From Verrucomicrobiota bacterium (GTDB taxonomy: Bacteria > Verrucomicrobiota > Verrucomicrobiia > Limisphaerales > UBA1319): DNA of 64,000 nucleotides. The translations under genes and the position numbers were made by a program. The stretch spans positions 1 through 64,000 of the forward strand of contig JAKLHY010000033.1 in the NCBI GenBank assembly GCA_022709905.1, written 5' to 3'. The notes below the pieces were generated by a model. The model was not told where the DNA came from, ran no database searches, and was given only the letters and a program-made list of their open reading frames with translations. The number at the start of each line of letters is the position of its first letter. Within the stretch, counting starts at the first letter, position 1. Shown piece by piece: positions 36,295 through 44,574 of this stretch.

Positions 36295-38001
36295 ATGAGC
36301 GATGTCCAAAATTTTCCGTTGCTGGCGCTCATTAAAGAGCGGGGGCTGGCCGATGACATGCAACTGGAGGAGGTCGCCCAGGAACACGTCCGAAGCGGCA
36401 AGCCCATTAGCCAGCTCCTCCAGGACCAGGGAATTATGGATATCGAGACCCAGTTGCACATCCAAGCCGAGCATCTGGGCACCGAAGTCGTTAGCCTCCG
36501 TGATCTCGAAATCCCCGCCGATGTCATCCAGACCATTCCCGCCGCGACCGCCCGCGTCTATAAATGCGTCCCTGTGGCTGTCTATGGGGCGATGGTCCAG
36601 GTGGCCTTCGCCGATCCCCTCAATCCCTCGGCCATCGATGAACTCGGCTTTGCGATCGGCAAGGAAGTCCAGCCGTTGGTGTCGGATCCCGGTCAGATCG
36701 ATAAGGCCATCGAGAAATACTATCCTGAAAGCGGCGAGAGCCTCGGGGATGTCCTCAAGAACCTGGGATTGGATACCGACCTCGGCAAGGAAGTCGCCCA
36801 GGTCAGTCAGCGCCAGGACATCGCCGACGCCGCCGGTCTGGCCGATCAGACCCCCATCATCCGGTTTGTCAACCTGGTCCTGACCCAGGCCATCCAGGAC
36901 CGTGCGAGCGATATCCATTTCGAGCCTTTCGAAGACGAGTTCAAGATCCGTTATCGCGTGGACGGCGCCCTTTACGAAATGGCCCCTCCGCCCAAGCACC
37001 TGGCCCTGCCCGTAACCTCCCGCATCAAGGTCATGGCCAACCTCGATATCGCGGAACGCCGCTTGCCCCAGGACGGACGCATCGCCCTGAATATCGCCGG
37101 TCGCGAGGTCGACCTTCGTGTCTCGACACTCCCCACGCAGTTCGGGGAATCGGTCGTGCTACGCGTTCTCGATCGTGAGGCGGTTAAGATGGACATCGAC
37201 AACCTGGGATTGCCCAAGGCGGTGCACGATTACCTGGTCGAGAACATTCAACTGCCCAACGGGATTATTATTGTTACCGGCCCCACCGGTTGCGGCAAAA
37301 CCACCACCCTCTACTCCTGCCTGCGCCGCATCAACGCCATTGACTCCAAACTCCTGACGGCCGAGGACCCGGTCGAATACGACATCGAAGGCATTATGCA
37401 GGTGCCGATTAATGAGGCCGTCGGCATGACCTTTGGCAAGGCCCTCCGTTCCTTTCTTCGTCAGGATCCGGACATTATCATGGTCGGGGAAATGCGCGAC
37501 CTCGAGACCGCCCAGATCGCCATCCAGGCCTCTCTAACCGGTCACCTGGTCCTCAGCACCCTGCACACCAACGACTCGGCCGGCGCGGTTACCCGTATGA
37601 TCGATATGGGCGTGGAGCCCTTCCTGGCCTCCTCGACCCTCATCTGCGTGGTGGCACAACGTTTGGTCAGAACGATTTGTAAGAAATGCCGGACTCCATT
37701 CGAGCCAACAGAACATCAACTGTCGCAGCTGAACCTTTCGCCTCACGACATTGGGGACAAGGTGTTCTACTATGGCCGGGGTTGCGCCAACTGCAATGAC
37801 ACAGGATACAAAGGCCGAAAAGGCATCTTTGAACTCCTGCCCATCAGCGAACCTGTCCGGGTCCTTATCAATGAAAGAGCGCCCACGGTGGTCATCCATC
37901 AGAAAGCCGTGGAACTCGGCATGGTCACCTTGCGGGAAGACGGCTTGCGCAGTATTTTCGACGGCGAAGCCACCATCGAAGAAATTCTCAAATATACCTA
38001 A
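36295..38001 (+). CDS. pilB: PilB/GspE-family assembly ATPase (second copy)
   Basis: A 568-residue paralogue of the first ATPase with the same domain order. An MshEN N-domain occupies about residues 1-150. Then come RASDIHFEPFEDEFKIRYRVDG, Walker A GPTGCGKTTTLYSC (Cys in place of Ser), RQDPDIIMVGEMRDLETAQ, LVLSTLHTNDSAGA and the tetracysteine CKKC/CANC. It is closer to the family consensus at Walker B than the first copy. It starts 11 bp after pilT and ends 14 bp before pilC. Two extension ATPases feeding one platform protein suggest alternative motors for different filaments, or a PilB/GspE split (inference). Confidence 0.92.
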   Translation: MSDVQNFPLLALIKERGLADDMQLEEVAQEHVRSGKPISQLLQDQGIMDIETQLHIQAEHLGTEVVSLRDLEIPADVIQTIPAATARVYKCVPVAVYGAMVQVAFADPLNPSAIDELGFAIGKEVQPLVSDPGQIDKAIEKYYPESGESLGDVLKNLGLDTDLGKEVAQVSQRQDIADAAGLADQTPIIRFVNLVLTQAIQDRASDIHFEPFEDEFKIRYRVDGALYEMAPPPKHLALPVTSRIKVMANLDIAERRLPQDGRIALNIAGREVDLRVSTLPTQFGESVVLRVLDREAVKMDIDNLGLPKAVHDYLVENIQLPNGIIIVTGPTGCGKTTTLYSCLRRINAIDSKLLTAEDPVEYDIEGIMQVPINEAVGMTFGKALRSFLRQDPDIIMVGEMRDLETAQIAIQASLTGHLVLSTLHTNDSAGAVTRMIDMGVEPFLASSTLICVVAQRLVRTICKKCRTPFEPTEHQLSQLNLSPHDIGDKVFYYGRGCANCNDTGYKGRKGIFELLPISEPVRVLINERAPTVVIHQKAVELGMVTLREDGLRSIFDGEATIEEILKYT

Positions 38002-38015
38002 AGGAAAGGCCTCTT

Positions 38016-39335
38016 ATGCCCAAGTTCAATTATGTGGCCATGGACAGCCGGGGTAAGGAAACCAAGGGCACCCTGGATGTCAACAGTCAGAGCGAAGCCA
38101 TTAATCGCCTCAAAGAAATGGGCTACTTCCCGACCAAGGTCGTCGAAGCCGACAAGGCCAAGGAAAAGCCCGACAAAAAGGCCAAAGGCGGCGCCGCCAA
38201 GTCCAAGGCCAAGGGCAAAAAGGGCGGGCTCAATTTCAATATCAAAATCCCGGGACTGGGCGGCCGGGTCAAAACCAAGGTCCTCACCACGTTCACGCGA
38301 CAGCTCGCCACCCTCGTCGATGCCGGTCTTCCTCTCTTGCGCGGTCTCCGGGTGCTTGAACGCCAGGAACGTAATCCAACCATGAAGGGGATCATCGGCG
38401 ATCTGGGGACTGCGGTCGAAGGCGGCAGCACCTTCTCCGAAGCCCTGGCTCAACACCCCAAGGTCTTCAATCGCCTCTATGTCAGCATGGTCAAAGCCGG
38501 CGAACTGGGCGGCGTGCTCGAAGTCGTCCTCATCCGCTTGTCCGAGTTCATGGAGAAAGCCGAGAAAATCAAAGGCAAGGTCATCGCCGCCATGTTTTAT
38601 CCCTCGGCTGTCATGACGGTCGCCGTTGTCATTCTCGGCGTCCTCATGGTGGTGGTCGTTCCCAAGTTCCAGGAAATTTTCAAAGACATGATGGAGGGCA
38701 GTCAATTGCCCGGGTTCACCCAGCTCGTCATGGGCATCAGCAATGCCATTAAAGACCATTTCATCGTGACGGCCTCCTGCGTCTTCGCGGTCTTCGTCGT
38801 CTTCAAAATCCTGGTCCGTACCCGGATTGGACGCCGCCTGTGGGACCGCTTCAAACTGATGGTTCCCGCCATCGGCCCCGTCATTAGCAAGGTCGCCATC
38901 TCCCGATTCACCCGAACCCTCGGCACCCTCGTCAGCAGCGGTGTGCCCATTCTCCAAGCCCTGACCATCGTCAAGGAAACCTCCGGCAATGTCATCATCA
39001 GCGAAGCTGTCAGCGCCGTGCACGAAAGCGTCAAGGAAGGTGAAACGATCACCGCCCCCCTCGAGGCCGCCAACGTCTTTCCGCCCATGGTCATCAGTAT
39101 GGTCGATGTCGGCGAACAAACCGGCGCACTCCCCGAAATGTTAATGAAGATCGCCGAAAACTATGATGAAGAAGTCGATAACGCCGTGGCCGCCATGACC
39201 TCGCTCCTCGAACCGATCATGATCGTCTTCCTGGCTATCATCGTCGGCAGCATCGTCATCGCCCTGTTCCTGCCCCTCATCACCCTCATGAACAGCCTCG
39301 GCGGCGAAGGCACCGGCAAGGAAGGCGGAGAATAG
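38016..39335 (+). CDS. pilC: PilC/GspF inner-membrane platform protein
   Basis: A 439-residue platform that couples the ATPases to the growing pilus. It has two repeated T2SSF cytoplasmic domains: TFTRQLATLVDAGLPLLRGL in the first and RFTRTLGTLVSSGVPILQAL in the second. Membrane helices lie around AAMFYPSAVMTVAVVILGVL, the span at nt 38760-38815 and the C-terminal IVFLAIIVGSIVIALFLPL. VSMVKAGELGGVLEVVL and VSMVDVGEQTGALPEML-like turns are conserved. A Lys/Ala/Gly-rich linker of about 25 residues after residue 46 is unusual. A strong terminator follows within 80 bp and closes the motor operon. Confidence 0.93.
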   Translation: MPKFNYVAMDSRGKETKGTLDVNSQSEAINRLKEMGYFPTKVVEADKAKEKPDKKAKGGAAKSKAKGKKGGLNFNIKIPGLGGRVKTKVLTTFTRQLATLVDAGLPLLRGLRVLERQERNPTMKGIIGDLGTAVEGGSTFSEALAQHPKVFNRLYVSMVKAGELGGVLEVVLIRLSEFMEKAEKIKGKVIAAMFYPSAVMTVAVVILGVLMVVVVPKFQEIFKDMMEGSQLPGFTQLVMGISNAIKDHFIVTASCVFAVFVVFKILVRTRIGRRLWDRFKLMVPAIGPVISKVAISRFTRTLGTLVSSGVPILQALTIVKETSGNVIISEAVSAVHESVKEGETITAPLEAANVFPPMVISMVDVGEQTGALPEMLMKIAENYDEEVDNAVAAMTSLLEPIMIVFLAIIVGSIVIALFLPLITLMNSLGGEGTGKEGGE

Positions 39336-39380
39336 AAAATCGTTCGGACCGATCGAACCATCGTTTAGCTCAACAATCTC

Positions 39381-39412
39381 AAGGCCGGGACTCAAAAACC
39401 CGGCCTTTTTTT
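39381..39412 (+). terminator. Intrinsic terminator after pilC
   Basis: AAGGCCGGG, a 9-base loop and CCCGGCCTT, followed by seven T. This is a strong rho-independent terminator that separates the pilus motor operon from the toxin-antitoxin genes. Confidence 0.9.
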
Positions 39413-39423
39413 CGTCAGAACCG

Positions 39424-39468
39424 TTGACACGACCCGAGTCATGCTGTAAATACATTGTAGTTACAATG
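39424..39468 (+). promoter_or_regulatory. Promoter and palindromic operator of the BrnT/BrnA-type pair
   Basis: TTGACA (39424-39429), a 17-bp spacer and TAAATA (39447-39452) form a sigma-70-like promoter. It is followed at once by the perfect 16-bp palindrome CATTGTAGTTACAATG (39453-39468). The position over the transcription start fits autorepression by the ribbon-helix-helix antitoxin, as known for brnTA and other type II modules. The regulator is inferred. Confidence 0.65.
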
Positions 39469-39497
39469 CATGGGCGTCAAATATACAATTGAACAAT

Positions 39498-39785
39498 ATG
39501 GAGTTCGATTGGACCAATCCGCCCTTTGAGCTTAATGGTGGTTTGACGATGCGGGATATCGAAGAGTCGTTTGAGGATCCCTTTGCGGTCCGCTTGATGC
39601 CTGATTCGTCGCGGTTTTCGGTTCAAGCCCGTTTTTTTAACCTCGGGAAATCAGCGTCTGGAGTGGGCATCTTCAGCGTCTACCGCACGAACGGAAAATT
39701 TGTGCGAGTGCTCTTTGCGAGGCATTTCGAGGCGGATGAGCAGTTTTTCTACCATCGAAAACTGAACCAAGCCCTGGCCCAGTAG
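39498..39785 (+). CDS. brnT: BrnT-like (DUF497) toxin
   Basis: About 95 residues. The fold and motif order of BrnT ribonuclease toxins are visible: FDWTNPPFELNGGLTMRDIE (family: FEWDPAKxxxNxxKHGVxFEEA), then FEDPFAVRLMPDSS. FNLGKSASGVGIFSVYR and the C-terminal VRVLFARHFEADEQFFYHR follow (family: IRIISAR.A...E...Y). The canonical 'KHGV' is replaced by 'NGGL', so it is a divergent member and may be less active. The ATG at 39498 is preferred to a TTG at 39489. The antitoxin gene starts 6 bp after the stop. BrnT-type toxins degrade RNA; toxicity here is inferred from the family. Confidence 0.75.
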   Translation: MEFDWTNPPFELNGGLTMRDIEESFEDPFAVRLMPDSSRFSVQARFFNLGKSASGVGIFSVYRTNGKFVRVLFARHFEADEQFFYHRKLNQALAQ

Positions 39786-39791
39786 TGGATT

Positions 39792-40070
39792 ATGAACGTG
39801 ATCGCCAACTGGAACGACGTGCCGCTCTTTGACAACGAGGATGCCGAAGCGTCATTCTGGCAGGATGCCCGGGTGGATTTGCGATTGATGGAGAGCTCGG
39901 TGGCGGCTGGCTCGGAGAGTTCCGAATCGGTGACGATCACCTTGCGGATGGATCCCCGGATGCTGGGCCGCATAAAACGCTTGGCCCGCTCCCGGTATCT
40001 GAATTATCAAAGCATGATTAAACAATGGCTGAGCGAACGCATGGAACGGGAGATGCGCGAGCGCGGCTGA
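39792..40070 (+). CDS. brnA: BrnA/CopG-like antitoxin
   Basis: A 92-residue protein whose C-terminal half is a ribbon-helix-helix DNA-binding domain: SVTITLRMDPRMLGRIKRLA, then SRYLNYQSMIKQWLSERME, as in CopG-type antitoxins of type II modules. The acidic N-terminal half (DNEDAEASFWQDA) would bind the toxin. It follows the BrnT-like gene by 6 bp, the usual toxin-first order of brnTA. It probably binds the palindrome at 39453-39468 to repress the pair. Confidence 0.8.
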   Translation: MNVIANWNDVPLFDNEDAEASFWQDARVDLRLMESSVAAGSESSESVTITLRMDPRMLGRIKRLARSRYLNYQSMIKQWLSERMEREMRERG

Positions 40071-40099
40071 AACGGAACGATTTGTGCTCTAAAGGTTTT

Positions 40100-40783
40100 A
40101 TGCATCAGAGGAATAAGGCATTTACGCTGATTGAAATGCTGGTGGTCATCTCGATCATCGGCGTCCTGGCGGGACTCACGGTGGGCATCTCGAAGCTTGC
40201 GTCCGATAAAATGCGACGCTCGCGGGTCAAGGCCGAACTGAATGCGCTGACCATGGCCATCGATGCCTACAAGGCCAAGTTCGGCGTCTACCCGCCGGAT
40301 AATAAGCGAACTGCCAATCTGATTTTGTATGAAACCAAAAACGGTCAGAATTTTACGCAGGTGGTGCTAAATACTAATGCGGCGCCCCAGCTATTTTACG
40401 AACTAACCGGCTGTCTGCTAACAAATTTAACTTTTCAGGATTTGATGTTCTCATCTCGGTTGGCGAGCGCGGATGTTGCACTGCAATTTCAAGTCAAGGG
40501 ATTTGTTAACGCATCCAGATCTTTGGGCGAAACCAAGAACTTTCTACAGTCGCTGAAGCCGAACCAAGTGGCTGTTTTTTACAGAGACCAAAGCACGAAC
40601 AATCCAGTGTATTTTCTTAAAGTCCCAGTGAAAGGTACGAAAGCACCATCAAAACCAACCCAGAATACTTGGTGCTATAACTCAAGAAACCCAGTTAATA
40701 ATCCCGGCCAATACGATCTTTGGACGGAAATTGTGATAGGTGACAAAACCTTGATTTTTGGAAATTGGAATTCGGGTAATTAA
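40100..40783 (+). CDS. Type IV pilin-like protein (prepilin)
   Basis: A 227-residue prepilin. A short basic leader (MHQRNKA) precedes FTLIEMLVVISIIGVLAGLTVG, the class III prepilin cleavage and methylation segment with Glu5. A long alpha helix (RRSRVKAELNALTMAIDAYKA) and a GspG-like PPDN stretch follow. The remaining part has no recognised domain. AAAGG four bases before the ATG at 40100 sets the start. From about nt 40320 the base composition becomes clearly more AT-rich than in neighbouring genes. It is probably assembled by the PilB/PilC machinery upstream. Confidence 0.85.
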   Translation: MHQRNKAFTLIEMLVVISIIGVLAGLTVGISKLASDKMRRSRVKAELNALTMAIDAYKAKFGVYPPDNKRTANLILYETKNGQNFTQVVLNTNAAPQLFYELTGCLLTNLTFQDLMFSSRLASADVALQFQVKGFVNASRSLGETKNFLQSLKPNQVAVFYRDQSTNNPVYFLKVPVKGTKAPSKPTQNTWCYNSRNPVNNPGQYDLWTEIVIGDKTLIFGNWNSGN

Positions 40784-40813
40784 AGATATCACAGTCAATC
40801 ACTAGAATTGTAT

Positions 40814-41605
40814 ATGAGTTCCACATACATAAACCACCAGAAATCACACCAGGGGTTCACTCTCATAGAACTCCTCGTTGTGATTAGTATCATCGGCATT
40901 CTAGCTGGCATGCTCTTGCCTGCACTAGCCATGGCTAAGAAGAAGGTAATGATAAAGAGAGCCGAAACAGAGGTGACTCAGATCGCTGGGGCCATTAAAC
41001 AGTATCAAACAACCTACGGAAGGTTTCCGGCATCAACACAAGCAGCTGCATCAGTAAACGATTTTTGCCCAGATCTGACATATGGAGAAGCTGGATTGGT
41101 CCCCCCTAACAAAGTAGTTGTTAAAAATATTGGAATTGCATATCAAGCAAATAATTCGGAAATTATGTCTATTCTGCTTGATGAAGAGTTCTTTCCCGTT
41201 AATGGGGCCAAGACCATAAATGCTGGCCATGCGAAAAATCCACAAAAAATTGTGTTTCTTGAGGGTAAACGGAGTGATTATGCGCATGGCGACACACGTT
41301 TTAACAAAAGTCAACCTGGCATTGGAAGGGACTTAATCTACAGGGATCCATGGGGGACACCTTATGCCATTTCGATGGACATCAATGGAGATGATCGCTG
41401 CCGAGATGGTTTTTATCGCCTTCAGAATGTTTCAATCGATTCAGGGAACAGGGGGCTGAACGGTCTAAGCCGATTAAGCGCCGGAGATTCATTTGAGGCT
41501 TCGACGACTGTTATGGTTTGGTCATGGGGGCAGGACGGAAAGGTAAATCCGCAGCAGAGGGCTACTGTTGGTGACAACAAAGACAACATTCTCAGCTGGA
41601 AATAG
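40814..41605 (+). CDS. Type IV pilin-like protein (prepilin), AT-rich
   Basis: A 263-residue prepilin with leader ending HQG and the segment FTLIELLVVISIIGILAGMLLP. Then comes a helix (KRAETEVTQIAGAIKQYQTTYGRFP) and a GspG-like C-terminal part (RDPWGTPYAISMDINGDDRC), in which the Asp-rich turn resembles the calcium site of major pseudopilins. The ATG at 40814 is preferred over a TTG at 40808. The gene is AT-rich and rich in AAA, ATT and AAT codons compared with the GC-rich genes around it, which may reflect recent transfer together with the preceding pilin. It lies 30 bp after that gene. Confidence 0.87.
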   Translation: MSSTYINHQKSHQGFTLIELLVVISIIGILAGMLLPALAMAKKKVMIKRAETEVTQIAGAIKQYQTTYGRFPASTQAAASVNDFCPDLTYGEAGLVPPNKVVVKNIGIAYQANNSEIMSILLDEEFFPVNGAKTINAGHAKNPQKIVFLEGKRSDYAHGDTRFNKSQPGIGRDLIYRDPWGTPYAISMDINGDDRCRDGFYRLQNVSIDSGNRGLNGLSRLSAGDSFEASTTVMVWSWGQDGKVNPQQRATVGDNKDNILSWK

Positions 41606-41969
41606 GGGGTTTATGAACGGGCTCTGGGACCAGGGCAAAATAGGGAATGGCCAATGGGCGGACGAGGCCATGGGCCTGGGTCTTGCGATGTTGTCCGCAG
41701 CCCCGGAACCGGGCAGGGCCGGACCGCTGGGCCAGCCATTCCTTGCACGGCGCGAATCCACGCCAGCGGACCGGCGCGCTCCACAGCCTGCCTTCCAGTC
41801 GCGCCCTGCCGCGGAGTTCCGGTTTATTGGAGGTTCCCCGCGCCTTTCAGACCCGCCACGGCCCATGAGCCGTTCTCGCTCCCATTCAATCCCCAATCCG
41901 CAATCCGCAATCCGCAATCGCGTGATGTTTCACGAAGGGTGGGGGACTCGTCTCAGCAGCGGTGATTGT
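41606..41969 (+). other. Non-coding spacer with a 7-bp tandem repeat
   Basis: 364 bp between two pilin-like genes. An open frame crosses it (fused to the downstream gene), but it is Arg/Pro/Ser-rich without protein character, so I treat it as non-coding. At 41888-41922 five 7-bp units occur in tandem: aatcccc, three aatccgc and aatcgcg. The spacer is GC-rich, in contrast with the AT-rich pilin gene just before it. The promoter of the downstream cassette is probably here, but none is obvious. Confidence 0.6.
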
Positions 41970-42806
41970 ATGAAGACAAACCAAATCCATCAGCCTGATC
42001 TTTCACCCCGCAGGAGCGTAAGCGGCGCGAAAAGGGCATTCACGCTGATCGAACTCCTGGTGGTGGTGGTGATCATAGGGGTGATTGCCTCGCTGGGCCT
42101 GCCGGCGTTAAAAGGCATTCGCAAGTCGCAAGACATGAAGGTGGCGACCCGGCAGTTAATGGACGACTTCGGTTTTGCGCGCCAGAAGGCGATCAGCGAG
42201 CGTACCACGGTGTATGTCGTCTTTGTGCCTCCCACGATAGTGAATCCCACGCTCTTCGCCCAACTGCGTCCCGATCGCAAGGCCATGCAGATCTACACCA
42301 ACCTGGCTCGTGGTCAGTATTTTTCCTACGCGCTATACTCGGATCGCAGCGTGGGCGACCAGCCCGGGCGGTTGAATGCCCGTTACCTGACCGAGTGGAA
42401 AACATTGCCGGAAGGCATTTTCATTGCCACAAACAAGTTTCAAAACTGGTTTAATAACCGAATCCAGTATATTACGACCGTCGCATCTGCCAATCGCCCA
42501 TTTCTGCCTCCCCGGCTGTTCCGGTTTCCCCATCAGCAGAGTTTGACCGATTGGCCATTGCCTTACGTGGCCTTTAACTGGCAGGGGCAGTTGGTCTATC
42601 CCGAGGGTTGGGAGCCGCAATTCGACAAGGACGAGACGATTCCCCTGGCTCGCGGGAGCATCTTCTTTCCCCAGGCGCAAGACGGCCGTTTTCTGGCCGC
42701 CGATATCCAGGAAACCCCAAGAGGGAACTCCACCAACACTTTTAATCGCGTCCGAATCAACTGGCTGACCGGCCGGGCTCGGGTTGAAAGGCCTGAAATT
42801 CAATGA
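41970..42806 (+). CDS. Pseudopilin, Verru_Chthon cassette protein D-like
   Basis: A 278-residue prepilin. Leader MKTNQIHQPDLSPRRSVSGA is followed by FTLIELLVVVVIIGVIASLG and helix LMDDFGFARQKAISERTTVY, an arrangement shared with GspH/FimT minor pseudopilins. The order, sizes and character of this gene and the next three match my recollection of the Verru_Chthon cassette proteins D, C, B and A, found in verrucomicrobia. The ATG at 41970 is the first with a leader peptide; no strong ribosome-binding site is seen. Its stop overlaps the next start (ATGA), so translation is coupled. Confidence 0.75.
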   Translation: MKTNQIHQPDLSPRRSVSGAKRAFTLIELLVVVVIIGVIASLGLPALKGIRKSQDMKVATRQLMDDFGFARQKAISERTTVYVVFVPPTIVNPTLFAQLRPDRKAMQIYTNLARGQYFSYALYSDRSVGDQPGRLNARYLTEWKTLPEGIFIATNKFQNWFNNRIQYITTVASANRPFLPPRLFRFPHQQSLTDWPLPYVAFNWQGQLVYPEGWEPQFDKDETIPLARGSIFFPQAQDGRFLAADIQETPRGNSTNTFNRVRINWLTGRARVERPEIQ

Positions 42807-43633
42807 AAACCTTAGTTGCCAAGACCTGTTCATCCCTGCGGAGGGGCAGGCGCCAATCCGGTTTTACGATGGTGGAGATTGCCATTTGCCTGGCCATCGT
42901 GGCGTTTGCGATGGTGGCGATCATGGGCGTTCTGCCGGCGGGCATGGAAGTCCAGAAGGAGAACCGCGAGGACACGCTGATCAATTTCGAGGGCACCTAT
43001 TATTTGGAGGCGATTCGGAGCGGTTCCACTCGGCTCTGGGACCTGACCAATTATGTGGAATCGATCCGAACGGTGCGGCTCGATCGAAACACCCGCCTGA
43101 CGAATGACTACACGAACCTTTATCCCTATCAGATCGTGGGCCTGCTCAGCACGCCCCGTGTTGTCTACGACCAGGATCTCAAACGGACGATTACCAACTT
43201 GATCATCGAGGCCAAGATTCGCGCCCGCAGCGGATCGGCGGCCGATAAAATCCCGCTATCGGCGGAACGCAACCAGCCGACCGCCGTTCTTGCCGATGCC
43301 ATCCGCGATCTGTCGTTCAGTTATCTGTTGCGATCCGAGATTGTTCAATATTCGCTCGGGCCTGGCGAACTCAATGCCACGAACGGTCTGAACGCCGCCG
43401 AGCTGGCGGTGGTCACCAACCGGCTGGAAATGGCGCGGCAGATGACCAACAACACGTTCGACGCGAAACTGACGTTGCGCTGGCCGGTTCGACAGAACCA
43501 CACCGCCGGCAACAACTCCCAGGTGTTTCGCTCGATGGTTAGCGGCGCGCTGACGGTCACCAACGATGCGGTGAACGGGCGGAGGGTCGATCTCTATTTC
43601 TTCCAACCCCTGAAATATCAAAGGCTGCCTTAA
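42803..43633 (+). CDS. Pseudopilin, Verru_Chthon cassette protein C-like
   Basis: A 276-residue protein with a basic leader (RRGRRQSG) and a hydrophobic segment FTMVEIAICLAIVAFAMVAI, a variant class III prepilin signal with Glu5 kept. It resembles PilV/GspI minor pseudopilins. The rest is beta-rich with repeated TN dipeptides (TNDYTNLYPY, NATNGLN, VTNRLEM). It overlaps the genes on both sides (ATGA with the preceding gene, TAATG with the next), so it is part of a translationally coupled set. Assignment to the Verru_Chthon C family is by order and character, not by a search. Confidence 0.7.
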   Translation: MKTLVAKTCSSLRRGRRQSGFTMVEIAICLAIVAFAMVAIMGVLPAGMEVQKENREDTLINFEGTYYLEAIRSGSTRLWDLTNYVESIRTVRLDRNTRLTNDYTNLYPYQIVGLLSTPRVVYDQDLKRTITNLIIEAKIRARSGSAADKIPLSAERNQPTAVLADAIRDLSFSYLLRSEIVQYSLGPGELNATNGLNAAELAVVTNRLEMARQMTNNTFDAKLTLRWPVRQNHTAGNNSQVFRSMVSGALTVTNDAVNGRRVDLYFFQPLKYQRLP

Positions 43634-44574
43634 TGAAGACGCTCCCCCATCGTCAACAAGAACGGGCCTTTTCCCTGGTCGAGGTGCTCCTGGTGGCCAC
43701 GATCATGTCCGTGATCGTCTATGGCCTGTATCGTATGTTCGACCAAACCCAGCGCGCCTTGCGCAGCAACACCACCCAGGTCGATGTGCTCGAAGCCGCC
43801 CGCGCGGCGGTCGAAATGATCAGCCGCGACATCGAGCAGTGCGCCGTGTCCCAGATGAGCGGCGCCACCAATCTTATGGCTCGCATCGTCTATCCCAACG
43901 CCAACTTTTTCCAGCCCTCGCGACAGGCCCTGATCACCAACCAAAATCCGGCCTTCAATGTCTATCGCACCAATTTCCTCCAGGAACTCCTGTTCCTGAC
44001 CCGATACAAGGACAACTGGGGCGCCATTGGATTCTTTGCCGGCGGTTCCTCGAGCAACTCATTCGTGCCGGTGACCAACGGGATCGGCACTCTCTATCGG
44101 TTTTCTTATTTCCACGAACCGCCCTTGTTCCGGCTGAATACCAACCTGCTGATCATCCAGAGGCAGCGTTTTGACCTGCGCACGAACGCAAGTCCCTTGC
44201 TGGAAGGCGTGGTGCACTTCAGCCTCAAGGCATTCGATCCGCAGGGCACGCCCCTCGAGGCCTTCGGCGGCTCCACGTTTCCCGGCTATCAAATCTTGAA
44301 CCTGCGCCGCGGCGAGAATCAGCCCAGCTTCCTCGGGCCTTACAACGTCGTGTTGCAGAGCGAGGCTTACGTGAATGGCCGAACCCGGTTTCTCTTTGTC
44401 AGCAACGCGATGCCGGCTTACGTCGAGCTCGAGGTGGGCATCCTCGAGCCACGGGCCATCGAACGACTCAAGGGTTTCCCGCAGGCCGCCCAGCAACAGC
44501 GGTATCTCGAGCAACATGCCGGGATGGTCCACTTGTTTCATAAACGCATTCCTATTCGTTCCGCCACACCATGA
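43633..44574 (+). CDS. Pseudopilin, Verru_Chthon cassette protein B-like
   Basis: A 313-residue GspJ-like minor pseudopilin: leader MKTLPHRQQERA, then FSLVEVLLVATIMSVIVYGLYRM, helix RSNTTQVDVLEAARAAVEMI and SRDIEQCAVSQMS, a pattern typical of GspJ. The C-terminal two-thirds are beta-rich. Its ATG shares the A of the preceding TAA stop, and its own stop overlaps the next ATG. In type II systems GspJ forms the pseudopilus tip with GspI and GspK; here the neighbouring C- and A-like proteins could play those parts. Confidence 0.75.
   Translation: MKTLPHRQQERAFSLVEVLLVATIMSVIVYGLYRMFDQTQRALRSNTTQVDVLEAARAAVEMISRDIEQCAVSQMSGATNLMARIVYPNANFFQPSRQALITNQNPAFNVYRTNFLQELLFLTRYKDNWGAIGFFAGGSSSNSFVPVTNGIGTLYRFSYFHEPPLFRLNTNLLIIQRQRFDLRTNASPLLEGVVHFSLKAFDPQGTPLEAFGGSTFPGYQILNLRRGENQPSFLGPYNVVLQSEAYVNGRTRFLFVSNAMPAYVELEVGILEPRAIERLKGFPQAAQQQRYLEQHAGMVHLFHKRIPIRSATP

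Noticed and set aside
33396..39335. Complete type II secretion system
   Set aside because: Only ATPases, PilT and the platform protein are present. No secretin, GspL/M/C, PilMNOPQ or prepilin peptidase gene is in the window, and PilT points to type IV pili.
40814..41605. Phage or integrative-element origin for the AT-rich pilin region
   Set aside because: No integrase, attachment-site repeat or phage gene was seen nearby. The composition shift alone does not prove a mobile element.
41568..41969. N-terminal extension of the D-like pseudopilin
   Set aside because: The frame is open, but it has an Arg/Pro-rich, non-conserved translation and overlaps the end of the previous gene. The prepilin leader begins at 41970.
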